A DNA stretch of 64,000 bases from Clostridium bornimense (GTDB lineage: Bacteria > Bacillota > Clostridia > Clostridiales > Clostridiaceae): contig NZ_HG917868.1 of NCBI RefSeq assembly GCF_000577895.1, positions 1,736,001 to 1,800,000 on the forward strand, read 5' to 3'. Position 1 is the stretch's first letter; every line of letters starts with the position of its first letter. The notes below the pieces were generated by a model. It did not search any database and was not told the origin of the DNA. It saw only the letters and a list, made by a program, of their open reading frames with translations. Made by a program: the position numbers and the translations under genes. This document shows positions 1 through 6,439 of this stretch, in pieces.

Positions 1-516
1 TTCTGTATCAAACTTTACTCCTTTTTCAGCTTTAACATCGTCTAATACGTTTTCAAAATATCTTTTTTCTATCCCCATAGCAACGTCAGAAAACATTTGA
101 ATAAATCTTCTGTATGAATCATAAGCAAATCTTTCATTACCTGTTAACTTTGAAAGCCCTATAGTAGCATCATCATTAAGTCCTAAATTTAAAATAGTAT
201 CCATCATTCCTGGCATAGATACTCTAGCACCACTTCTTACTGAGAGTAATAAAGGATTTTCTGTTGACCCAAATGTTTTACCTGTTATTACCTCTAAGTT
301 TTTTATAGCTTCCTTCATCTCATTTTTAACAGACTCTGATATCAATTTACCATCATCATAAAACTTTGTACATGCCTCTGTAGTAACTGTAAATCCTTGA
401 GGCACCGGAATTCCCAAATTTGTCATTTCTGCTAAGTTAGCACCTTTTCCTCCTAAAAGGTTTCTCATTGAAGCATTTCCTTCTTTAAAAAGGTACACAT
501 ACTTATTATTATCCAT
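1..516 (-). CDS. ppdK: Pyruvate, phosphate dikinase, N-terminal part (runs off window)
   Basis: The minus-strand frame from an ATG at 514-516 stays open for 172 codons to the window edge. It begins MDNNKYVYLFKEGNAS and contains the PPDK nucleotide-binding landmarks LLGGKGANLAEM and SVRSGARVSMPGMMDT. PPDK interconverts pyruvate, ATP and phosphate with PEP, AMP and pyrophosphate in the cytoplasm. An SD (AAAGGGGATG) lies just upstream. Only the N-terminal ATP-grasp part is present; the phosphohistidine and PEP domains lie outside. It is directly downstream of a CcpN-like repressor gene, the usual PPDK regulator neighbourhood. The YqfL-type PPDK regulatory kinase often found between them is absent here. 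Confidence 0.95.
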   Translation of the reverse strand, partial: MDNNKYVYLFKEGNASMRNLLGGKGANLAEMTNLGIPVPQGFTVTTEACTKFYDDGKLISESVKNEMKEAIKNLEVITGKTFGSTENPLLLSVRSGARVSMPGMMDTILNLGLNDDATIGLSKLTGNERFAYDSYRRFIQMFSDVAMGIEKRYFENVLDDVKAEKGVKFDTE

Positions 517-550
517 ATAACAACATCCCCTTTGTCATATTAATCTATAT

Positions 551-571
551 CTAACGGGTTTTACCCGATAG
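551..571. promoter_or_regulatory. GC-containing inverted repeat between ccpN-like gene and ppdK
   Basis: In the 63-bp spacer there is a near-perfect inverted repeat with arms CTAACGGGT and ACCCGATAG (8 of 9 positions pair) around a 3-nt centre. It stands out in otherwise AT-only DNA. There is no T-tract after it on the minus strand, so it does not look like an intrinsic terminator. It could be an operator for the adjacent regulator or an mRNA 5' hairpin protecting ppdK. That role is inferred. Confidence 0.4.
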
Positions 572-579
572 TATCATTA

Positions 580-1236
580 TTATTTAGATGCCGCTTCAAC
601 AAATAACTTAGTTATATTAGTTTTAGAAACCTTTCCTACTACTTTATAGCTTTCCTTTATATCTTTAATTTCCTTTCTTACGACAGGAAGACAATCAACC
701 TCGTGATCTATAATTTTCTTAGCCGCTGAAATAACCGTATCATCTTCTTCAACAAAAACTATATTAGGCATTCTTGTCATGATAATCCCTACTGGTACCT
801 TATGCATATCACTACTTCCTATAGCTGTTTTTAGGAAGTCTTTTCTTGATGCTGCACCAACCAAAAATCCATCATTCTCAATAAATAAAGTTCCGCTATC
901 ATTAAGAAATAATTCTAATACTGCATCATATACCATAGTATTTTCTCCTACTACTACAGCCTTAGACATTATATCTTTTACCTTTGTGGTAAGAGTATTT
1001 TCTCCAATTGAAATCTTATTTTCTCTATTAGAAAAAACATATCCTACCTTTGGCTTAGCATCTAGCATACCACTCATTGTAAGTATAGAAAGATCTGCTC
1101 TTAATGCTGCTCTGGTAAGATTTAATTTCTTGGCTATTTTTTCACTAGTTATCGGTTGAAACTCTTTCACCAATCTCATAATCTCTTCTTGTCTACTTGT
1201 AAATTTTATTGTAGTCACCTTCCTTCTTGCGACCAT
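580..1236 (-). CDS. ccpN: CcpN-like transcriptional regulator (HTH plus CBS pair)
   Basis: The 218-residue protein has an N-terminal winged helix-turn-helix (about residues 10-65, FTSRQEEIMRLVKEF then TSEKIAKKLNLTRAALRADL). A tandem CBS pair follows (about 85-140 and 148-212, with VKDIMS and VGIIMTRMP). CcpN-family proteins bind adenine nucleotides through the CBS pair and repress gluconeogenic genes. The location immediately upstream of ppdK fits control of PEP synthesis. The start is doubtful. The ATG at 1236 falls where transcription should begin from the TATAAT at 1243-1248 and has no SD. A strong SD (AAGGAAGGTG) lies inside the reading frame and is followed 6 nt later by ATA at 1207-1209, so the true protein may be about 9 residues shorter. 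Confidence 0.85.
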   Translation of the reverse strand: MVARRKVTTIKFTSRQEEIMRLVKEFQPITSEKIAKKLNLTRAALRADLSILTMSGMLDAKPKVGYVFSNRENKISIGENTLTTKVKDIMSKAVVVGENTMVYDAVLELFLNDSGTLFIENDGFLVGAASRKDFLKTAIGSSDMHKVPVGIIMTRMPNIVFVEEDDTVISAAKKIIDHEVDCLPVVRKEIKDIKESYKVVGKVSKTNITKLFVEAASK

Positions 1237-1242
1237 ATTTGT

Positions 1243-1278
1243 ATTATAGCACTATAATTTTATAATTAGTATAGCACT
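1243..1278 (-). promoter_or_regulatory. Extended -10 promoter and direct repeats upstream of ccpN
   Basis: On the minus strand TGCTATAAT (extended -10, hexamer 1243-1248) lies only 6 nt from the ATG. The sequence AGTGCTATA occurs twice, at 1245-1253 and 1270-1278, exactly 25 bp apart. One copy overlaps the -10 box. There is no good -35 hexamer, as is usual with an extended -10. The repeats are good candidates for an autoregulatory operator, but that role is inferred. Confidence 0.45.
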
Positions 1279-1424
1279 TAAGGGTATAAAAGTCTAACTG
1301 GAAGAAATTAGTATTTGATATTTTCCAATTACTCTGAATATCTTTAATTTTCTTAATATTTCAATTTTTATGTAAAATTCCTTCTATCTAAATTAATTTA
1401 TTGATCTCTAACACATAATAAAAT

Positions 1425-1466
1425 AAAGAAATCACTATCTTTCTTTTTAGAGATAGTGATTTCTTT
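1425..1466 (-). terminator. Intrinsic terminator after efp/zinc-ribbon operon
   Basis: A perfect 16-bp stem (AAAGAAATCACTATCT and its complement) with a 10-nt loop lies 4 bp past the stop codon of the small zinc-ribbon gene. On the minus strand it is followed by a T-rich run (TTTATTTTATTATG). Confidence 0.85.
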
Positions 1467-1470
1467 AATA

Positions 1471-1827
1471 TTAGCTCTTTATAAAAGTAATTAAATTTCC
1501 ACAATTAGGACAATCAAAATTTTCTTCACTTTCATAAATTTCCTTATCTATATATAGAGATTCCTTGCAACTATCGCAACTAACTTGAATAAATTCTTCT
1601 TCATCAAAATTATCAATTTCTAATTCATCATCTTCTACAGAAAGCACTGATTCTACTTCTCTTAAATCCTCTTCTATAGTATCAATATACTCTCTTAACA
1701 AATGATTTTCGTTGCTAAGATTTTCTATTTCATCTTGCAAATCTTTTATAATGTCTATAAATAATTTCACTTCACAAGATTTATTTTCAATATTTTCAAG
1801 AGTAGATATTTTCTCGTTAATATTCAT
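1471..1827 (-). CDS. Small acidic protein with coiled coil and C-terminal zinc ribbon (CD1247-like)
   Basis: The 118-residue protein starts at an ATG behind GAGAGGAAGAG. Residues about 1-60 are Glu/Leu/Ile-rich and predicted coiled coil. A very acidic linker follows. The C-terminus carries two CxxC pairs (CDSC and CPNC) that should bind one zinc ion. Clostridial proteins of this layout, often named after C. difficile CD1247, sit next to efp. The function is unknown. It is cotranscribed with efp (24 bp apart) and closes that operon, with a strong terminator immediately after. No catalytic motif is visible. A nucleic-acid or protein-binding adaptor role is only a guess from the zinc ribbon. Confidence 0.8.
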   Translation of the reverse strand: MNINEKISTLENIENKSCEVKLFIDIIKDLQDEIENLSNENHLLREYIDTIEEDLREVESVLSVEDDELEIDNFDEEEFIQVSCDSCKESLYIDKEIYESEENFDCPNCGNLITFIKS

Positions 1828-1851
1828 ATACTCTTCCTCTCTTAAGGAAAA

Positions 1852-2409
1852 TTAAACTCTTTCCATATATTCTCCAGTTCTTGTGTCAACTCTTATCATG
1901 TCACCTTCATTTACGAATAATGGAACTCCAATTTCAGCACCTGTTTCTAATGTTGCTGGTTTATTTACATTAGTTGTTGTATTTCCTTTTACACCCGGCT
2001 CAGTACTTACAACTTGTAATTCAACAAAGTTCGGTGCTTCAACTGAGAAAGCTTCACCTTTATAGAACTTAATTATAGCAAACATATTTTCTTTTAAGAA
2101 CTTAATAGCGTTTTCAACTTGATCATAGTTTAATGGTATTTGTTCATATGTTTCTCCATCCATGAAGTAGTATAATTCTCCATCTGAATAAAGATATTGC
2201 ATTTCTTTTCTTTCAATTACTGCTTCTTGGAATTTAGCTGTTGGGTTAAAAGTAGTTTCTGTAACACCACCATTTATAACATTTCTAAGCTTAGTTCTAA
2301 CGAATGCAGCTCCTTTTCCTGGCTTAACATGTAAAAAGTCTATAACTGTATACACTTGTCCATCTTGCTCAAACGTAGTACCTTTTCTTAAATCTCCTGC
2401 TGATATCAT
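1852..2409 (-). CDS. efp: Elongation factor P
   Basis: At 185 residues this is the standard EF-P length, with a KOW-like N-domain and two OB-fold domains. It begins [13 protein letters not shown], carries the tip loop [10 protein letters not shown] (Lys32 is the residue modified in many bacteria), and ends in the EF-P signature region [17 protein letters not shown] enters stalled ribosomes at polyproline stretches and promotes peptide bond formation. The SD GGAGGG lies 7 nt before the ATG. It leads a two-gene operon with the zinc-ribbon protein. A comG-like operon ends about 150 bp upstream on the same strand. Confidence 0.97.
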   Translation of the reverse strand: MISAGDLRKGTTFEQDGQVYTVIDFLHVKPGKGAAFVRTKLRNVINGGVTETTFNPTAKFQEAVIERKEMQYLYSDGELYYFMDGETYEQIPLNYDQVENAIKFLKENMFAIIKFYKGEAFSVEAPNFVELQVVSTEPGVKGNTTTNVNKPATLETGAEIGVPLFVNEGDMIRVDTRTGEYMERV

Positions 2410-2561
2410 TAATATCCCTCCAAAATGATTTTCATTATTATTATAACCTATTTAGTTAATCTAATACTATATTTTTAATATTTATTCTTAAATTATAGTA
2501 TACATACGCAAACAACAATGATATTTTATCAAAACTTATGATTATTTGCAAATTAAATACA

Positions 2562-2723
2562 CTAATCTTTAATGTACTGATACTCTATATTTTTTTCTGT
2601 ATAAATAATAGTTCTTCTTTCCTTTATGAGTATATTAGCTATCATAAATTCTAACATAATCATTACACTCATAATAATAACTATCCATATCATAATAAAA
2701 CCTCTTTTTTTATCTTTATACAA
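2562..2723 (-). CDS. Very short ComGG/GspK-like minor prepilin
   Basis: A 53-codon frame begins at TTG (2721-2723) 10 nt after GGGGAGG and ends at TAG (2562-2564). The product starts MYKDKKRG, then FIMIWIVIIMSVMIML. This is a type III prepilin leader (basic residues, Gly, Phe) plus a hydrophobic helix, followed by a short basic/polar tail. The residue at mature position 5 is Trp, not the usual Glu, which is typical of GspK/ComGG-type tip pseudopilins. It overlaps the end of the preceding comGF-like gene by 34 bp, indicating translational coupling. It is far shorter than B. subtilis ComGG (124 residues), so it may be reduced. The alternative ATG at 2693 would delete the leader. No homology search was possible. 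Confidence 0.65.
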   Translation of the reverse strand: MYKDKKRGFIMIWIVIIMSVMIMLEFMIANILIKERRTIIYTEKNIEYQYIKD

Positions 2724-3157
2724 CGAAAGTTTTCCTCCCCACTATTTGATTTTAAATATATATATAATAACTCCTCAGAAGGTTCATATGTGAATCTACA
2801 CTTATCTATAGAATTACTTATAACTACATTAGTAGCCTCAGAATCAATTACTATATATTTTAAAACTCCACCATATTTACTTATCATATATCGTTTTCCA
2901 TTATATAAATAACTTATAGATTCTTCTTTAACTTCAAACTGTGATATTTCATTATCTAACATGTAAACTATTTGATCCATAGTACAACTTATATCTATAT
3001 ACTTTCTATTTTCATCAATATTACTGATATAATGATTTTTTACACTATACATATATCTTAAAAGGAATGTCATAATTATTACATTAATCATAAGTAGAAT
3101 TAATAAGTTAATAAGTATTGAGCCATTATATTTAGTTCTTAACTTTATATACTTCAT
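2690..3157 (-). CDS. ComGF-like pseudopilin/assembly protein
   Basis: The product is about 155 residues. The frame is open to 3202, but I chose the ATG at 3157 because GTGGA lies 8 nt before it and the product then starts MKYIKLRTKYNG. A hydrophobic helix (SILINLLILLMINVIIMTFL) follows a Gly, giving a degenerate prepilin-like N-terminus without Glu5. The rest is a soluble domain with two cysteines (CTM and FRC) that could form a disulfide outside the cell. The position (sixth in a comG-ordered operon, ATPase first) and the layout match ComGF, which assists the competence pseudopilus. It overlaps both neighbours. Sequence similarity alone would not identify it; the call rests on synteny and architecture. 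Confidence 0.6.
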   Translation of the reverse strand: MKYIKLRTKYNGSILINLLILLMINVIIMTFLLRYMYSVKNHYISNIDENRKYIDISCTMDQIVYMLDNEISQFEVKEESISYLYNGKRYMISKYGGVLKYIVIDSEATNVVISNSIDKCRFTYEPSEELLYIYLKSNSGEENFRCIKIKKEVLL

Positions 3158-3506
3158 ACCCATCTTCCACTCTCTCATATAAGGTAATATCCATACCACC
3201 ACTATATTTATATACCTCTACATATTTGTCACCTTTTTTGCCACTTAAATCAATAACTTTATTACTTGTAAGTCTATTAATTGTCAAATTCTCTTCTGGA
3301 ATCATTATATGATAGTCTTTTTCACTATCTACTAATACCTTCTCTCTAATGACATTCAATATTCTCATATTATTTTTAATTCTACTATTATCGATTCCAA
3401 CCTTCGTATTTTTATCAATAACCTTTATCACCACTATAGACAAATATAAAAAGAGTGCTATAGATAGTAACATATCTATCACAATAAAACCTTTTTTCCT
3501 ATTCAT
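3132..3506 (-). CDS. Minor prepilin, ComGE-like
   Basis: The 124-residue product begins MNRKKG then FIVIDMLLSIALFLYLSIV, a class III prepilin signal with cleavage after KKG and a long hydrophobic helix. Mature residue 5 is Asp where most pilins have Glu, a conservative but uncommon change. The globular part is short and charged. The gene overlaps the preceding prepilin gene by 8 bp and sits fifth in a comG-ordered operon, matching ComGE. Minor pseudopilins prime pilus assembly at the membrane. The prepilin peptidase needed for processing is not in this window. Confidence 0.7.
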   Translation of the reverse strand: MNRKKGFIVIDMLLSIALFLYLSIVVIKVIDKNTKVGIDNSRIKNNMRILNVIREKVLVDSEKDYHIMIPEENLTINRLTSNKVIDLSGKKGDKYVEVYKYSGGMDITLYERVEDGYEVYKVKN

Positions 3507-3942
3507 AAAATATATTGCTCACTCCTACTCTAATAGAAACATCATATTTGTTATCATACTTATCTTTAAATCTAACTTTTATCGAAGACTTTATATTTCC
3601 CTTACTTCCTAAAATAATCTCTTGTTTTTTCATTGTTGAATTTTCTATAAACTCAAATTCTTCTTTAAGATTATATTGATCTATTACTTCTCCATCTATT
3701 ACTAAAATCAATTTGTTATTACTAGTTTGAATAATTATTGTTCCTTCTCTCTCTCTTCTTTTAGATATTTCTTTTCCTCTAAAAATGAAATCCCCAATTT
3801 CATTTTTTATTGTTTCTCCTTTGTATATTATAGATCGATGCTTATAAACTTTTATTATCGACCCTATAGGAAGCAATAATGTTACGATAACAGCCACTGC
3901 TATTATTGTTTCAATTAATGTAAATCCTTTTTTAATCTCCAC
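3499..3942 (-). CDS. Prepilin, ComGD-like
   Basis: The 147-residue protein starts at GTG (3942), with a weak SD (AAGGGAAAG) about 9 nt upstream. The N-terminus MEIKKG/FTLIETIIAVAVIV is a canonical type IV prepilin signal with Glu5 and a hydrophobic helix of about 20 residues. The remainder is beta-rich and basic (KRRERE region). It overlaps the comGC-like gene by 11 bp. Fourth position in the operon fits ComGD. Confidence 0.75.
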   Translation of the reverse strand: MEIKKGFTLIETIIAVAVIVTLLLPIGSIIKVYKHRSIIYKGETIKNEIGDFIFRGKEISKRREREGTIIIQTSNNKLILVIDGEVIDQYNLKEEFEFIENSTMKKQEIILGSKGNIKSSIKVRFKDKYDNKYDVSIRVGVSNIFYE

Positions 3943-4306
3943 TGTAAATTACTTTCCCTTCTAAATATAATTTATAAGTAAACTTCTTATCATCTAATAC
4001 TAATTTTAATTCATTACCTTTATCTTTGTATTTCACAGTTTCAATACCTTTTCCTCCAATTGTAAGTTCTACATCGGTAACAGATATATTACTTTCAATT
4101 GCTACTTTTAAATCACTTAACTTAGTAAAAGTATTCTTTTCATTATGAGCTTTAACATAATCATATACCAGTACAGAATTTAAAATATACTTATTCTTAT
4201 CTATGTTTTTTCTTAATTCACTATAATTAGGTACTACTATAGACATTAATATAACTAATATAGATAAAGTTACTAAAACTTCTATTAACGTAAATCCTTT
4301 CTTCAC
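3932..4306 (-). CDS. Major-type prepilin, ComGC-like
   Basis: The 124-residue protein has the leader MKKG and the mature start FTLIEVLVTLSILVILMSIV with Glu5. The helix continues into VVPNYSELRKNID, then a small globular domain. This is the closest match here to a pilus-forming subunit, since ComGC builds the transformation pseudopilus in B. subtilis. It starts with GTG overlapping the comGB stop codon (ATGTGA), preceded by GAGGG at 6 nt. The gene follows the ATPase and platform genes, as in comG operons. Whether it supports DNA uptake, adhesion or twitching cannot be told from sequence. Confidence 0.82.
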   Translation of the reverse strand: MKKGFTLIEVLVTLSILVILMSIVVPNYSELRKNIDKNKYILNSVLVYDYVKAHNEKNTFTKLSDLKVAIESNISVTDVELTIGGKGIETVKYKDKGNELKLVLDDKKFTYKLYLEGKVIYSGD

Positions 4307-5334
4307 ATAATTCCCTCCATATAAGAAAACATAGTCTCCATAATAGATACAACTATAGATAATACAATGGCTCCCATTATCACAAGCATAATAGGCCCTA
4401 TTTTTTTTACTACTTTATCTAATTTCATATTAAAATTTTCTTTTTCCATTTCTGAAACTTTCTCTATAGTCTCAGGTAAATATCCGCTTTCTATGCCAGT
4501 TGATATTAGAACCATAGATATATCATCAAAAATATACTTTTTATTTAAGGCAGTAGCTAAATCATTTCCATTTTTTATATCTATCAATATATTATTTAAA
4601 ATATCTCTTATAAAATTGCTTTTACAATCATCTACAATATTTTCTATAGCCGTAGTAATAGGTACCCCATTATTTATCAATAAAAATAATGATTCATATA
4701 TCCCTATTCTTAAATTTGATAATATTAGTTCTCCAAATATAGGTATCTTAATTCTCAATTTATCATTTTTAGCACTTATTTTTTTATATATTTTGGCTAA
4801 TAAGCCTCCAGTTAAAAACACCATAAAATTTATTAATATATAATTTTCTTTAAAGTGCATGGAAAACTTTACCAAGCTAGATATTTTACTTTTATCAACG
4901 GTAATGGTAGAAGACAATGATGGCACGATTATTATAAAGATTATATTAAACAAAATATAACATATACTAAGAATCACAATTGGATATGTTATAGCTTGTA
5001 ATATATTTTTTCTTGTCTTAATTTTAGACTCCAAATTTTCATAAATATTATTGAAAATCTTATCTATACTACCACTTTCTTCTCCTACTTTTATTGATTG
5101 TATTACATATGTATCAAAAACCTTTCTATTTGAAAAAGCCTTATATATGCTATTTCCTTTCAATATTTCTTCATTTATTTTATTTAAAATGTATTTGAAT
5201 TTCTTATTTTTACATTGTTTGCTTATAATATCTAATGAAGTAACTATAGATATTCCTGCCTTAGATAAAATACTTAACTGATAAAACAAATTGCTTATTT
5301 CTTTTCGTTTTATTTTTTTTAAATTAATAAAGAT
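4303..5334 (-). CDS. comGB: Type II secretion F-like inner membrane platform protein (ComGB/PilC)
   Basis: A GspF/PilC-family polytopic protein with two GspF repeats: the first centred on KAGISIVTSLDIISKQ and the second on LLINNGVPITTAIENI. Hydrophobic segments lie roughly at residues 120-150 and 165-185, with a C-terminal helix before MEGIM. The start is unusual. TTG at 5289 has no SD. The frame stays open upstream and gives a typical GspF N-terminus (NLKKIKRKEISNLFYQ). There a perfect AAGGAGG sits 7 nt before ATC (5332-5334), with no ATG, GTG or TTG between. I therefore place the start at 5334 (343 residues). It overlaps comGA by 16 bp, so translation is probably coupled. Confidence 0.85.
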   Translation of the reverse strand: MFINLKKIKRKEISNLFYQLSILSKAGISIVTSLDIISKQCKNKKFKYILNKINEEILKGNSIYKAFSNRKVFDTYVIQSIKVGEESGSIDKIFNNIYENLESKIKTRKNILQAITYPIVILSICYILFNIIFIIIVPSLSSTITVDKSKISSLVKFSMHFKENYILINFMVFLTGGLLAKIYKKISAKNDKLRIKIPIFGELILSNLRIGIYESLFLLINNGVPITTAIENIVDDCKSNFIRDILNNILIDIKNGNDLATALNKKYIFDDISMVLISTGIESGYLPETIEKVSEMEKENFNMKLDKVVKKIGPIMLVIMGAIVLSIVVSIMETMFSYMEGIM

Positions 5335-6341
5335 AAATATTCCTCCTTAGGTATAATCTTTTTCTCCCACAATCCCTTACAATATTTTCTTAACGGTATT
5401 TTATTTTTACATAAATAATCTTTAGATAAATCATTTTCAATATCATATCTATCGTTTACTATATATTCTCCAGCAACAACTTTACCTTTGTATCCTTTTC
5501 CTCCACATATCAAACATTTAGACTTATTTTCACAGTTACACTTTTTCTTCAGAAGTCTTTGATATATTACTGCTATAAGAGTATCTTTTATAAGTGTCTT
5601 ATCAATCCCCATATCTAAAAGTCTATTAATAGCTCCATAACTATCATTACAATGTATAGTTGATATAACTAAATGCCCTGTAAGAGCTGCTCTAAGAGCT
5701 AATCTAGCTGTCTCTTCATCTCTAAGTTCACCTATAACAATAATATCTGGATCTTGTCTTAAAACAGATCTTAGTATGTTTGAAAAATTGAAATTAGCTT
5801 TTTCATTAACTTCCACTTGATTTGCATTAGGTATTATATACTCTACTGGGTCTTCAATAGTTATAATATTTTTTCCCACAGTATCTATAGAATTTATTAT
5901 GTTGCACAAAGTAGTTGTTTTTCCACTTCCTGTTGGTCCACCAATTAAAAAAAGCCCACTATTAGCACATAACAATAAATCTAAAGTATCCTTAGGTATA
6001 AATTTTAATGATTCTAGAGAATATGCTGTTTTATTTCTTAGCACTCTAAGATTAATTTTTTCTCCAAATATTGTTGGCAAGGATGAAACTCTAATGCTAT
6101 ATTCTTTATCTTTTAACGTAACATTAAAACTTCCATCTTGACAGATTCTTTTTTTATCTAACTCCAATTTGCTTCTTACTTTAATTTTTGCAACAAGACT
6201 TAGCACCTCTTCTTTTGAAAACTCTTTCATTTCTTCAAGTTCTCCATTAGCCCTAATTCGTAAAATCCCCTTATCCTTTTTTTGTTCTATATGTAAATCT
6301 GTTATATTTTCATCTTCTATATATACTTCTAATTCTTTCAT
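5319..6341 (-). CDS. comGA: Type IV pilus/competence assembly ATPase (ComGA/GspE family)
   Basis: The 340-residue AAA-like secretion ATPase has Walker A GPTGSGKT (135-142), an Asp box (TIEDPVEY), Walker B IIVIGELRD (about 200-208) and a His box (TGHLVISTIH). A four-Cys zinc motif sits near the C-terminus (C268, C270, C276, C279). It lacks the long N1 domain of GspE/PilB, so its length resembles ComGA (about 356). It powers pseudopilin extrusion at the inner membrane. The SD GGGGTG precedes the ATG. It leads the seven-gene operon that runs through comGB-comGG-like genes. No PilT retraction ATPase is seen nearby. Confidence 0.92.
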   Translation of the reverse strand: MKELEVYIEDENITDLHIEQKKDKGILRIRANGELEEMKEFSKEEVLSLVAKIKVRSKLELDKKRICQDGSFNVTLKDKEYSIRVSSLPTIFGEKINLRVLRNKTAYSLESLKFIPKDTLDLLLCANSGLFLIGGPTGSGKTTTLCNIINSIDTVGKNIITIEDPVEYIIPNANQVEVNEKANFNFSNILRSVLRQDPDIIVIGELRDEETARLALRAALTGHLVISTIHCNDSYGAINRLLDMGIDKTLIKDTLIAVIYQRLLKKKCNCENKSKCLICGGKGYKGKVVAGEYIVNDRYDIENDLSKDYLCKNKIPLRKYCKGLWEKKIIPKEEYLSLLI

Positions 6342-6397
6342 ATTTTCACCCCACTTAAATTATTTACCATATTTTCATTATTAATTCACATAAACAA

Positions 6398-6439
6398 AAA
6401 AAAGTAAGAATGTTTATGTTTTTACATTCTTACTTTTTT
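6398..6439 (-). terminator. Intrinsic terminator after lipoprotein gene
   Basis: A perfect 16-bp stem (AAAAAAGTAAGAATGT and its complement) with a 10-nt loop starts at the lipoprotein stop codon. The T-run on the minus strand is formed by the end of the stem (TTTTTTGTTTATG). It separates the lipoprotein transcript from the comG-like operon. Confidence 0.8.

Noticed and set aside
779-1159. A 126-codon plus-strand frame opposite ccpN
   Set aside because: It is antisense to the CBS-domain gene. Its composition follows from reverse-complement codons, and no promoter or SD was found.
2690-3202. Longer start for the comGF-like gene at 3202
   Set aside because: It would overlap the previous gene by 71 bp and lacks an SD. 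The ATG at 3157 has an SD at 8 nt and gives the expected N-terminus.
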